Below are positions 1 to 11,330 of a stretch of DNA of 64,000 nt, piece by piece. The position numbers and the translations under genes are program-made. Where the stretch lies: positions 7,059,473 to 7,123,472 of the forward strand of contig NC_135204.1 of NCBI RefSeq assembly GCF_050948175.1, given 5' to 3'. Below the pieces are notes generated by a model that saw nothing but the letters and a program-made list of their open reading frames with translations, made no database searches and was not told the origin of the DNA. The DNA is from Xylocopa sonorina (lineage: Eukaryota; Arthropoda; Insecta; Hymenoptera; Apidae). Position 1 is the stretch's first letter, and the number at the start of each line of letters is the position of its first letter.

Positions 1-4
1 ATTA

Positions 5-237
5 ACCAAGCACCCAATTAATCTCAAATTCAACATCCAACAAAATTCTCTACAAAACAGTGAACGAAAGTTCAAATCGTCTAACACTTGCAAAATGAAT
101 ATTAACGATACCACTAATCGATCTTACATCAAAAGGAGCTTCTTACTTAAAAAATTATTCAACCACCCAAAATTAATCTCAAATTCGACATCCAACGAAA
201 TTCTCTATAAAACAGTGAATTAAAGTTGAACCTATCG
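5..237. repeat. Two-copy diverged direct repeat, period about 157 bp
   Basis: Positions 5-79 and 162-237 share a colinear block containing ATTAATCTCAAATTC, then CATCCAAC, AAATTCTCTA and AAAACAGTGAA, with scattered substitutions and small indels. The roughly 80 bp between them is AT-rich and is not obviously repeated. The first copy begins at the window edge, so the array may extend further left. There is no coding content. This looks like an old local duplication of noncoding sequence rather than a mobile element, since I see no terminal repeats or target-site duplication. Confidence 0.8.
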
Positions 238-1116
238 AGTGCCCAAGATTCCACAGGAAGGCCCCCACCGTGGTACCCGCGGATCGGTAGAAAATTTGCA
301 AGACAGTGCCGTCGAAGGGGCACGAAGCACGGGTCCCCCGTGTGCAAGAGAAAATCAATCGGGGACGCGACGGCATGTAGGTACGAAGACGAATGGCGAG
401 CCGTGGCCGCGAGAAGAGGAACGAAGGAACAGCGGAGGCAGCCGACCGGGGTCGAAGGTCATTCACGTGTTGCCGTTCTTTGCCTCCTCCGCCGACCACG
501 GCACCTTCGCTGCAAAACACACCTGCCCGACACCGCGATCGAACTCTTTAACCACGCTGCGGGACCTTGTTCCTCTCCCGTGTGCGAGCCGTGCGCCTCG
601 AGGAGGAATCGTCGCGTCGCCCTCGACCTTCGTGCCACGCTGTTGCGGCGCGGAGAACAGGGACGCTGCCTGCGAACCGTTCAAGGGTTCTCTGAGAACT
701 TTTCTTCTTTATTTTTTTTGTTGTACTCTACGAGAGTTAGATATATCGAATAATTGCAGTTTTTTTTAGATCAATATCGAGCAAGTCATTTTACAAATGT
801 TCCCATCGTGGGGTTCCATTAGAAGGTCTAAATTAATCGTCGAACTGATGTAAAAACGAGTTAAACGAATCTTATGAGTGGCCTACAATTTCACGTCGAT
901 CCACTTGAGATACAGAAGAAATAGAAATTGTACTTTAATGATAGCTAATAATACAGAAATTCGATATTGAAACGGAATCCTTCTCTTCGAATCGAGTTTC
1001 TGGTTACCTCGAAAGCACCGCGTTTAGATTATCCTAGCTGTTCTTAAACTGTGGTCTGCGAAATAGTTTTGACATGAACTTTACATTCCTCAACTCTCTG
1101 CTTTTGTTCGAATAAC
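238..1116. other. Noncoding: GC-rich block then AT-rich sequence
   Basis: Positions 240-700 are GC-rich and CpG-rich, with long open frames in two + frames (175 and 176 codons, 226-753 and 239-769) and one - frame. Simultaneous openness in several frames is what GC-rich DNA gives by chance, and neither product shows a recognisable domain. From about 700 the sequence turns AT-rich and holds nothing identifiable. Confidence 0.6.
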
Positions 1117-1396
1117 ACATTTGACAAAATCCTACATGGTCAAGGTTAGGATAAGGTTCGCGAAAAGAGAAATAAATCTTGTTCAAAAGGGACTGTACAA
1201 GTTTAAGGACCTTTTTCTTAGTGGCCATTCGATTGGCGACCTCTTCCTGGCTCCTTACATTTAACAAAATCCTGCATAGTCAAGGTTAGGATAAAGTTCG
1301 CGAAAAGAGAAATAAATCTTGTTCAAAAGGGACTGTACAAGTTTAAGGACCTTTTTCTTAGTGGTCATCCCATTGGCGACCTCTTCCTGGCTCCTT
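1117..1396. repeat. Perfectly abutting two-copy tandem repeat, 140 bp unit
   Basis: Copy 1 is 1117-1256 and copy 2 is 1257-1396. They share long identical stretches, for example GTTCGCGAAAAGAGAAATAA, GGGACTGTACAAGTTTAAGG and TTGGCGACCTCTTCCTGGCT, with only a handful of differences, so this is one of the younger duplications in the window. The unit is not a multiple of three (140 = 3 x 46 + 2), which argues against a repeated protein module even though small open frames cross it on both strands. Confidence 0.95.
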
Positions 1397-2616
1397 CGCG
1401 CAGCGGTCGCGTCGCTAACAGCCCCATCGGTCGACTGTATGGTTTCTCAGGGACGTTGCGCTATTAGCAGCGGGAAAATCAATACGAACGATGCTCCACT
1501 TACGCGTTGTTCCTCGACTGTCCCCGCGAAACGGCACGGACGGAATAAGTTGTCGTTACACGCCGCGGGTAATGCGTGCCAGACGATCTGAAAGTGGCCG
1601 CGCGACGCGTTACGATACTAGGGGCCTTGTAGCCGCCCACGATCCCAGACGTGCCATTTCGAAAAACGCGTGACCGCCGGTGAGGAAGGCATAAAGTCGC
1701 TCGGACAAATCGCGTCGCGACTCTTTCTGGTATTCCCAGCTCGAGGATCTACACTACTGGTCTCCTCTGCGCCTTCTGCAAATCGTTCGAGCCTTTCGCC
1801 GCTCCTAACGCGCGCTGACGCCATGATTATTTTACTTTATCGTCGCAATACGTTCTCGCGTATAACAGAGTACCAGCAATTGTTATTTCCGTTTTGGAAT
1901 ATTTATAGCAAGATTGCGAATTGGGTTGGTTATTTTCTTGCCATTTGGAGGGTTCGACGTCAGCTGATTTTTATGGAAAATTCATTAAACTTGTAAAGTG
2001 AGAATAGTCTAGAGGGTCCTGGAATAATTATGAAATAAGAGGATGGAATCTAAGTTGAATTTTTTAGGTCACGTCAAGGTGTCGATGGAGTCGATACTGT
2101 CATCGTATACTGTCACGTATTAATTTCTGTCCCATCGGTTTCGATAAGTACACGCCACGCTGGAAGAAAACGTTCTTTTTTAAGTCGATCGAGTCGTTGA
2201 CCCATTACACAGATTGTACAAGATGACCAGCTAATGCCACTGACATTAAGTAACCTGTTTCTACTCACAATTACTCTTGTATAGTCAACAAACTGTCCAA
2301 TTACCTCTTTCCCTCAAAACCTAGTAAATCTAACTAATATCTGCTAGAATACTCTTGAAAGAACCCCTACAATCATCCCTTGTACATTTAACCAAGACCA
2401 ATAAAGCCAAAATCGCTTCAAAAACAATTTATCGACGCTGGTAACCACGAATAGGGTTAATGTAACGCAATGATACAATACTGAACAATTGCCTCGCATC
2501 TGAACACCATCTCCACGCGATTTCACGATCGATCGATCGGATCTCAACCTCCTGTCGCAGCAGGGTGGTTCGTAGGCGGCGTCCTCGGGGTGGTTCTGTG
2601 AATTTTATGTTTGCAG
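1397..2616. other. Noncoding spacer
   Basis: A CpG-rich stretch at about 1395-1820 passes into AT-rich sequence. From about 2225 to 2480 the + strand is rich in A and C, while its complement is rich in G and T. Several short open frames overlap each other on opposite strands with no recognisable product. I see no RNA gene or mobile element. Confidence 0.55.
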
Positions 2617-2722
2617 AGTGCCTATGATCCGCAGCCAGTAATGGGATTTCCCAGCGTCACGGCTGGAGCGCGAACAGTCAAACGAGATTACGAGCAGATC
2701 GCGCCGCTGGATGTTCCGGGAG
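2617..2722 (+). CDS. Possible internal coding exon (unidentified protein)
   Basis: A 106 bp segment is bounded by an acceptor-like TTTTATGTTTGCAG ending at 2616 and a donor-like GGAG followed by GTTAGA at 2723. Read from 2617 it gives 35 codons with one base left over. The peptide begins SAYDPQPVMGFPS and ends DYEQIAPLDVPG. The frame is closed by a TGA five codons before the acceptor and by a TAG immediately after the donor, so the open frame is nearly as long as the exon. I do not recognise the protein. The donor is not an optimal one (T at +3), the pyrimidine tract is weak, and a frame this short occurs often by chance. A 150-codon frame also covers it on the other strand (2605-3057). Confidence 0.22.
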
Positions 2723-2803
2723 GTTAGAGGGCCGCTTCTAACGAGATAAACAGGCGCTAAGTACAAGCCGCTTAGGTTGCAGCGGGACGCCTTTCGAACG
2801 GAC

Positions 2804-2850
2804 AGAGAAATAGAGAGAGAGAGAGGGAGAGAAGGAGAAAGGAAGAGAAA
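2804..2850 (+). repeat. GA-rich microsatellite tract
   Basis: A purine run is interrupted by a single T at 2811, with a pure GA dinucleotide core at about 2812-2825 followed by looser GGAGA/GAAGGA units. It is ordinary simple-sequence DNA and explains the biased open frames around it (Arg/Glu-rich on one strand, Ser/Leu-rich on the other). Confidence 0.9.
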
Positions 2851-5800
2851 CGGACGCAGATCGGAAACGCGAGATCGCGTGGATTCGCACGCGCGAAACC
2901 ACGACCGTGAAATGCTCGTCGCGACGTCTGGAGCTCGACGCGGGACAGGTGCGAGCCGCCATTGGGGGTGGAATCGTCTGTGGGACGCTGTCGTGAGACG
3001 GTGGCAACTTGAACGCGCTGTTTCACGTCGATGGATCGAGGGAAGCGAACGAAACACCTTGTGAAAATTGATTTCTCTTGCGAGGAATTAAGTGTGGGGT
3101 GGAACCTTGATAGTCGCGTCCTTGATAATTACGTGAGAGGCTTGTTTTCTGTGTTCTTTCAGTGTACCACTGATTAAATGTCGCGTCAGGATTTTTCAGA
3201 GCTAAGCTGCGATGCGAATGCTCGATGCGAATTAATGTGGTTTGATTATATAAATGCGTGCAGAGGAGAAGGCGAGATTCAATGGTACATTAGCTACCCC
3301 CACACCTGGCACCTTCTTCGAATGGTTATTCAGCGAAAAGATTGAATTCCACGCCGTTTCAGGCTGCGCGAATGTTACGTAAAATTAAATTGGAATCCCG
3401 AGAGGAAATATTCTGAAATACTTAGCGTCTATTCGGTATATTACATAAATTACTCGGGATTTTTTAGCGAAACCATCGCCTCTGAAAGGTAGAAAGTCCG
3501 CCTCGACGAGTTGGCGTGCGCGAATCGAAACGAAGACGATTTCCTAGTCATTACGATATTTTAATGAAAGATGGAACGCGGGTAGGAGAAACGGGAGAAA
3601 ACAGTCGAGCCGTTCGCGTCAGGTTGTAGAAACTAAGTACAACAATTGGACGAGTACAAGGAAGCGAGGACGTTAGAAAGCAGCTGCAGTCAGCTGGCGC
3701 TGGCAGGTGAACACTGCTAAAGGATTGCTTGACCTCTTTATCTTCTATGAAATTATTAGCAAAGATTTCGCGGCGTTCACGCTCTTATTAATTTAAATCA
3801 CCGACTTTCCACCGCACCAACGTCTTCTCCGTTGCTTCCATACACTTCAACAAAGTCTCTAAAACCTTAAAACCCTAAAAAAAAAAATTCGAAACACAAG
3901 AAGCTCCCAAAGAAAACCTTAACTGATGAAAGAACTAATTTCTCCCCAAAGTATCCTCTTAAACCGGTTCCAGGCGATCAGCAGAATCCCAAGGACGTCA
4001 CGGACGCGTCACCTTTGTCCCGGTGTTACGTAATTTCGCAGCCAAGTTGGCGGAAGGAAGGCGAAGGGAACTTGGCGGCGAACTGCGGAACGAGATCCGC
4101 CGCGTTGCCTCGCGCGATGAATACGGAGAACGAGCGCTTGCTGAGGGTGAGCCGTAGGGGTATGCGCCGCGGTGGAAACTTGCCGTGACGCAGCCTGCCT
4201 CTCACCCTTGTTGCTAACAAACGCCGCGGAGTTCGTGGCCCGCGAGCAACTATTATTAACGACGCTGCGATGCCTCTTCGGGGGTGATCTACGCGCGAAT
4301 CACGGCGTAAAAGTGCGCGCGGATTTATCCGCGAAACATTTACACTTCGCGCGAACGTTTTCGCAAAGGGATGAAAGATGGATGCTCTCGAGTCGTTCTA
4401 AACACGAAAGGACGGCGATTTGCTATTAATTTTGCGTTGTTTTAATGGCTAACTCGAAGAATTTCGAGGTGTAATCGCTTCTAGTCAGGGTCTTTTACTA
4501 AGGGTTGCTTTTTAATGGCGATCGAAGCTATGGTTTCTTCTAATTTTGTTCAATTCAAAGAAACAAGAATATCCTTGAAACTTGAATTAGAAGTTGGACG
4601 AGATTTAATAGCTCTGATTCGAAACACCACTTTAAATAATTGCAGAACTGTTCCCGCGCAACGTCAGTCGAAGTTCAAGGACGATAGTAGAGGAACAGGG
4701 TTTAAAGGGTTCATATTCAGGTAGTTGTCGCGGTGCGGTCCTCGTAATCCACGCGCGGCAACATTGGCTAATTATTGCGATTTAATATCGCCCGCTACCC
4801 GTAAACTCGTTAGGGCTTCCTAATTGAGATTACAGCGGGAGATCCGGCGCGGGACGAAGATTGCCGGATACACCACATGCGCCCGGGATACTTCGGAAGA
4901 CTTATCGCTTACAAAACTTCGTAATAACCTCTCCGAAAGCTTGCGTAATGCTTTAAGGCGAAACGATACTTTAACGATCGGCTTCTCCCGGGGCAAACTG
5001 TTCGACCAAGCAGCCCCTCTCGACTTAGGGCGAGGCAAGTTTTAAATTAAAAGAAGAATCGGTCTAGAGCCGTGGCTAACCATCTTGGTCGCTATTCTAC
5101 GTCTCTCGCGAGGAACTCGCGTAAAACAAATTCCTCGACGAACAAAAATTCTCCAAAAACAGCAGAAGTATCGCTAAAAATTACAATTAGCGCAAAATAC
5201 GAACGAAAGGCTTCTTCGCGAACGAGGTACTCCCGGAAATCGAGTGAGAGCAGCGAAGGGCGGCAGCCAGTCCTCAACCAAGCGACCTTCCCACCGCGAG
5301 AAGCGCGTTAAACGGCGAAAACAAAAGGCCAGGCAACGTCTGCGGCAGAAAAACGAAGAACAACCGATGCAGAGAGGGGAAAGGAGAGAGACAGGCCGTG
5401 GAAGTGGGTCCGTTCCTGCGTAGGCGTTGCGCACACATCCAGCGACCCGGAACCACGGCAAATCTCTCCTCTCGTATCTGGTTCCTGGCCCGTTCCTCAG
5501 CGACGTCTCTCCTCTCCCTCATAGGCTGCTCGCACTCGCGGGCCAGGCCTGCATTTACGTACCTACTTATCTCGTTAGGGCCGCGTCTCCACCCTCCCAC
5601 GCCTCCCGCGATTCTCGACCTCGTAATCTGCCCGGAGATTCCCCGTGCGCGCGGTGAAAAAAAAGGCCCAGGTTGCGGAGAACACCTTCTCGCGGTGGAT
5701 CTCGCAGTGCCTGCCGAGGTGAATTCACCGACGCCGCTTCGAGGGAGCCTAAAGTCTAAATCGCGAGTGGGTGGCATCGCGCTGCCTCCTTCGATTCTAC

Positions 5801-8097
5801 GCTGCGCTTTCTGGGTCCCAGAGGAGCAAAAGAATAGCCTTGGCGTGCAATTAGATGCGTGTGTGGAGGGTGGACAGGCTGTGGGGAGTTTCAGATTGTT
5901 GGGCGGAGTGTTGATGAATACTGTGGGTGTTGATTGAGTGAAAATTGTTCGATGAGAGAGCCGGTTGAGGGATTGGCGTGATCAGCGGGCTGGGCTGCTT
6001 GAATTTTCTCCTGGAAACTGGTTGGTAACTTGAGGCGAGATTGACTCGGGTATTTATGGCTGGCTGTTTACGGTTAATTTGCTGGTTGTATTAGCGCGTT
6101 GATTGAATACTTGTCTTGCTGTTGGTGGTCGATGGTGTTAGCTGTAGAGTGGCTTGAATGAGGTAACGAGGTGAGATTTTAGTTTTTAGAGTTTGGTGTA
6201 GGGTTCTGGCGAAGTTTGCGATCGCTGGGAAATGGAAGAGAGAATGAAATATCGAGCTGGGTTGGAACAATGCTCTGTTCCTGTTGTCCCCAAATGGCTG
6301 GGAACCGAGCGTTCCGGGAAACGCAGAAATATTCGAAAAGGAAGGCGCTTGAAAATATTAGCCGTGGCCAGATTTAATGAAACGCAACAACGCGATTTAT
6401 CGCCGGCCGATCCCCGCCGCGATTTATTTAAATGGCCGCGTGTAATAGAATCTCGTTAATAACGAATAGCGTAATCTTCCGATTTATTATTCCCAGGGCC
6501 GCTTCAGGCGCGGCCTTTTATACCGATATCCTGCAACACGTGACCGTTTAATTATTTAATACGACGGGACGCCGTTTTGTTCGCCGCGTCGAAAGCATTC
6601 GCTACTCCGCCCTCTTTCGACCGCCCCCCCTGCTAAATTCAAAATCCATGTCCCCGGCAATAAATTCAGCCGGTCGGGAAACGCTGTTCCTCCTCTGCGA
6701 TTCTCACCGTTTCGCGGAGAGAAAAAAAAAAGGAAAATCGAGGCAATTAAAAATCTCTCCAATTCCTTCTTTCGTCTCGAGCGAGGATAGATAATATTAA
6801 GACAAATTTAGTATGAATTAGAGGCTCGAAGATATGCGATACGGCGCGACTTTGAGGTTAGACGCGCGGTCTACGCAACGTGTCAGACATTTATCACTCC
6901 CGGACAGATCAATGGCCGTGATATACCGTGTCTCTAGCATTTAATTGAACGTGCGCGCATAAATAACATTTCGATGTCGACGCGCGAAAGAAATTATGGA
7001 CTGATCCACTCCCGTGTTCGCTGCTCTCTTCGAAAGGTTAACGACGAACACCATTGTCCCGCGCTACGCCATAAAGCTACCACCCAGCAGCCAGCCACGG
7101 ATTCCATTCATAATGCCGTCCTAATTCGAGCGTAGAACACCGTGGAACAGCGTTTCATCGGTCGCGTCACTTCTTTCGCTACTTTACGCTCGACAACGAG
7201 AGCGTAAAGTACAAATTAGAACGTCCGCGAGCTCGCATGGCGCGGCTGCACTGTCGAGCGCATTCCGCGGAGTCTTTCGACGCCGGTCATACTTCATTCC
7301 CTCGGCGGACATCGTTCTTCTCATCACAGAGGGCAATCCCGATAATTCACCGAATTCCAGAGCAGCAATGACACCAACAGCCTGGTCGAAGAGACAATTA
7401 CGTAAGCGCAGGAAGCAGCCTACGCGCGGACACCCTACGAACGAGGATCTAATCTCGTTCACGACCACTTTAACGCGTAAATGCAACACTTTTTTTATTA
7501 CATTCGCATCGAGGCGAGAAGAAGTGATCGTTCTCTTAATAAGCATCGTTAATCCCCACGATTTTTATATTTATCTGATGGCGCAACGATCATTGGAAGC
7601 GTGCAGAGTGGATACGTATCTAGTAAGCATTGATTGAACATTTTTAGAGAGATTGTACAGGCTGAAATAAGGTGAAAGTGAAGAACAACAAATTTTGGGA
7701 TGTTTATACACCCATACATGAATTTTAAAAATCGTTGCCTTCGAAAACAATGCTTCAAATTTGATTAAAATTGGTTACCCTCAAATAGAGGCTCAGAACG
7801 AAACCCAGCTAGTTTTTTAGCTACCAAACTAAGAGAAATCCATGGAAAACAATCCATTTCGCCTTCGACGATGGTGCAAGAGAAAACGAGTCGACTTCTC
7901 GCAAGATTCATCGAGCAATTCCAACGGTAGAACGTTAAGCATCGCGATTTTCACGCGTGTCTGCGAAACTGTGGGAGCCTCTGTCGCCGCGTTGATCGCG
8001 CTCGCTCGCGAGCGCATTTCTCCCGCGAACCCCCGCCATTTTTCTCCCATCTCCCGACGGGGAAAATTAATTTCGACCCCGGCGCGATAACTCACAG
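2851..8097. other. Long repeat-poor noncoding stretch
   Basis: No tandem duplication or recognisable gene was seen. Short landmarks are an AC-rich + strand at about 3780-3990, CpG-rich sequence at about 4020-4430 and 5270-5800, and a strongly GT-rich + strand at about 5850-6230. The 179- and 167-codon frames at 5398-5937 (+) and 5274-5777 (-) lie opposite each other in the CpG-rich part and match nothing I know. A 42-codon frame starting at 3254 just after TATATAA is mentioned under findings. Confidence 0.55.
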
Positions 8098-8290
8098 CCG
8101 CGCGTCGACGCTTTGACGCGCATAAAAATCTCACCGCGGTCAGCCGTTGGCGGAACCGCGCGCGTCCAGCCGCCGCGGCGCCGCGACGCGTCCCCGTGCG
8201 TCGCGCCCCGCGAAGGAAGGGTCGTCGACAACGCGCGCGCGTTTAAACGTCCCGCTTTCGACGCGCTCGCGCGCGAGCCTCGCCCAACTT
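8098..8290. other. Very CpG-dense island
   Basis: This is one of the most CpG-dense segments of the window, with strings such as CCGCGCGCGTCC, GCCGCGGCGCCGCGACGCG and ACGCGCGCGCGTTTAAACG packed into about 190 bp. A TATA-like GCATAAAAATC lies at about 8119-8129. That combination would fit a promoter, but no downstream exon was recognised, and high CpG is a general property of this DNA. I therefore leave it as a compositional feature. Confidence 0.6.
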
Positions 8291-9680
8291 GCTCGAGTTA
8301 GCTTAATTTTTAATTATTTCAGAGATTACCACGGTGCTTCGCGTACGCTTTTCATGCAGCTGGTAAATTTGCTTATTTTTCCGTGGACTCGAACCCTCTG
8401 TTTGATTAGCGGATCGTTACGATATGGAAATTTTCGTGGGGAGATTCAATTTTTGTTCTTTCAGCAAACAGCGGAGTTAAATTCAGGTGGGCACGTTTTT
8501 AGTCTTTAGGCTGTGTTTCTTTTAACCCTTTGCGCTCGAATGGGGCGACTCTCACTCGCCACGATGTTTCGCGCGGCAACTCGAGCGGATGTATTTATGC
8601 TGAATTTCCTTATCTCCAATTGATAGATGCGAAGTATTGGTTCGTGAAGGTTTGGTCCCTTAGGCTGTTTATGTTTTCGGTTGGGAAGTGACATTGTGAC
8701 GTAAAATTCCTCTACGACTGTAGTCCTGAATACGATGTGTCTAGCGTTAGTACAGTTTCGACGGTCGTAGCGAGCACATTTGTCGCGAAATTTTGCACCA
8801 CTCGTTTGAAAGTTTTAAGGCGAGTTTCATTTTGAATTGATCATGATTAAATTGGTGATAGAGCAAGTGTAAAAATTAGTGTAATAGACAGTGACATAAG
8901 ATCCAAGCAACTCAGAATGGCCTGGCAAGTGTTTTGTATAATATCGCACCGAACACCACTACAGAATTATCTTTGTCAAAATGTAAACACGGATAATACA
9001 TCAAAATATAACACTTTCGTATGTTTGTTCTTATATAAATTCATTTACGCGCGAAATTGTCTCCAGTTGCAGCGTCGCCCAATCGAAAAAGTCGTCGAGC
9101 GCAAAGGGTTGAAAATATGTTGAAATGCTAGCAGGAGTTTCAGTCAGTTTGTCTGGAAGTATGCGTAGTAAGGGAATTTTGTGATATAATTGGAATTTTA
9201 AGTGCGAGTGGTGTTCGAATGGAGGATTTTTCGTTCTCCATTAAGAGCGATCGTTTGAACTTTGGTATACTGATGAGGATGTAATTTGGACTGTTCACCG
9301 TGGGTGTTCGAAAGGAGTATCGTTACAGAACCCTCCACCGTCGAACGCATGCACGGCGTACTAATTTTAATAACGACATAATGACGCGCAGCAACATTCC
9401 ATGGAGGCTCAGAAAATCATCGTCGAACGATGATGGCACAATTGCCCTTTGAAGGCCGGCGAAGTGGCCAGCGCGGCCAGAAGCCTCGTCGTATAATAAG
9501 GAGAGTAATTGAGGTAATGGACTAATTGCGCGATTCGTCGCTGCTTCGACACAGCGGTAGGCATCGTTAATGCGATTCTCGAACGGCTTTTAACCTTACG
9601 ACGAGCCGCCACGGAATCAATTTGTCGTCGCGTCGCTGAAGTTACTGCGGTGCACTCATTTTTGCACTGCACTTTTTCTA
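8291..9680. other. Noncoding spacer
   Basis: Mixed composition with AT-rich patches around 8820-9060 and a GT-rich + strand at about 9150-9320. Several TTTGCGCTCG/CGAGCGCAAAGG-type strings occur (near 8528 and 9097), but they are short. I see no gene, RNA or tandem array. Confidence 0.5.
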
Positions 9681-9870
9681 ATTCCAGTAGTCCAGAATTT
9701 TAAGACTAAAGAGCTCTAGAATTCTAAAATTTCACAACTCAAGAGACTCCAGAATTACAAAGCTTCAGAGCTCAAAATCTTTAGAACTCAAAGCCTTTAA
9801 AAATACTCTAGAAATTCAGAACTCAAGAGTTCTAAAACTGAAGAACTCTAGATCTCAAAAGCACTAATAC
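9681..9870. repeat. Degenerate short-unit array (AGAACTC / AGAATTC type)
   Basis: Variants of CAGAATT, AGAGCTC, CTAGAATTC, AGAACTCAA and AGTTCTAAA recur roughly every 10-25 bp across nearly 190 bp, with a bias to A on the + strand. The units are too diverged for a fixed period. Many contain CTAGA, GAATTC or GAGCTC-like palindromic cores, so the array is rich in small inverted repeats. It is probably a decayed minisatellite. Confidence 0.7.
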
Positions 9871-10544
9871 CTCATTTTTCCATACGATATCTTTAAAAAA
9901 AAAAGCACAGAAGACCAGGAATTAGCCTCTCAACGCCCAGAGCTCTCAACTCCCCCGTCATCTCGCAGTTCTTTCCAGACCTCTCTCGACAAAGGTTTCG
10001 CGAGGCATCCGCGGAAAGGGCGAAATCTTGCGCCGTCGTATCAGATTATCCCCGGTTTAATTATTTCGAGGGATTCCCGTTAATCCCCGCTCCGTTTCAC
10101 TCGGAATATCTGATAAGCGCCCGTCTGAAAGCCCACGCGGACTCGCGCTCCCGCGGCGACTCGATCATTCCTGCGTCCCCAAGTTTTCCGCGTCGACGCT
10201 GATTAACTGAACGTCCTTCCACAGGCAGGCTCGCGGCAAAAGTTCGCGGAACGAAACTACCAGTAGAAGTTGCCGCTGTTTATGGAGTTAATAACGAGAC
10301 GCGCGCGAACGTGTCCGCGCTTCTCGCTTTTCGGCTGGCGTCGTGACGACCCGCGGACCCCTGATTCTCGCGGAATAAAGATCGTAACTCGCGACCACCG
10401 CGAACTTTCGCATGAAACGAACGTTCGTTGATAGCCTTGTTTCTCTCGCGAGAACTCGGTAATTCCCGCGACACTGTTTCGCGTAACAGTAAACCGTACG
10501 AAATATTTTTAAAGTCCGCGCTACGTCGCTGCGAGTCACTAAAG

Positions 10545-10563
10545 AAAAAAAAAAAAAAAAAAA
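10545..10563 (+). repeat. Poly(A) run of 19
   Basis: Nineteen consecutive A residues are followed directly by CGCGACAAGG. No retrotransposed body or target-site duplication was recognised upstream, so it is annotated only as a homopolymer. Confidence 0.9.
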
Positions 10564-11287
10564 CGCGACAAGGTCGTGTCGTAATTCTCACCGCGATGAA
10601 ACTTGCTCGCGTGATCGCCGCTTTTTCTGGCTGCATTCGCGCGAACTTTCGCCAGTTGGTTTCGCGAGATGTCCTGTCAGGATAAAAGTGGAACGAATCG
10701 GATAGTACGCGTGTACGTGTTCGAGTAAGTCCAGGTTTGGTCTGTTCCTCGACTGGATTAGGCTTGATCGGCCACGGTTTTAGCGGAGCGTGAACCATAC
10801 TGGCTCACGATTAAGCCTGAAGTAGATCCACCTCCTGGGTTACCTCTGTCCGCGTGCAATTTGAATTGAGGCGGGACTCTGAGGGCGACTATAAGCGCTA
10901 GACCCACGCTCGTACTCTGCAACGTGGCTCGACTTGGAACAGGCCTTTCCTACACGCCGCGGACACGATCTAGATTAAGCTCGGTTTATGATCAATGGAA
11001 AGAAACCTGACGCGAACATGACTGGTACCAGAAACTACAATTCGATCGGATCTTAATTGGGCTACGCGCGTGTTAACATTTATCCAACTTGGCGTTAATC
11101 AAAATTATATTATCTGTGCACTCGAATTCATTCTCAACTGAACTATGCATTCGAACAAATATATATACATCTAATAATTACCAGACTGCCATTAGAGCAC
11201 CGCATTACCACAGTTTCTCGTTCAACCTGTCGTCCACTTCTTACATAAGAATTTTCTAAACCCACCCACAGTGCTCCACGTTTAAAC

Positions 11288-11330
11288 CACAACCTCTTCC
11301 CACAACCTCTCTCCACAACCTCTCTCCACA
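11288..11330. repeat. Minisatellite with 13 bp period
   Basis: CACAACC begins at 11288, 11301 and 11314, and a degenerate fourth start (CACATTTCC) follows at 11327. The consensus unit is CACAACCTCTCTC. The spacing is exactly 13 bp each time. The array is short and lies in an AC-rich part of the + strand. Confidence 0.9.

Noticed and set aside
226..769. Two overlapping frames of 175 and 176 codons on the same strand
   Set aside because: Simultaneous openness of two same-strand frames points to low stop density from composition, not to coding.
1034..1267. 77-codon minus frame overlapping the 140 bp repeat, considered as a transposase remnant
   Set aside because: No catalytic residues or terminal inverted repeats, and the repeat period breaks the frame between copies.
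3961..4156. A 64-codon ATG-less + frame ending near GGTGAG, with an Arg/Glu-rich charged stretch, considered as an exon
   Set aside because: No convincing acceptor, no recognisable protein, and the CpG-rich context makes such frames common.
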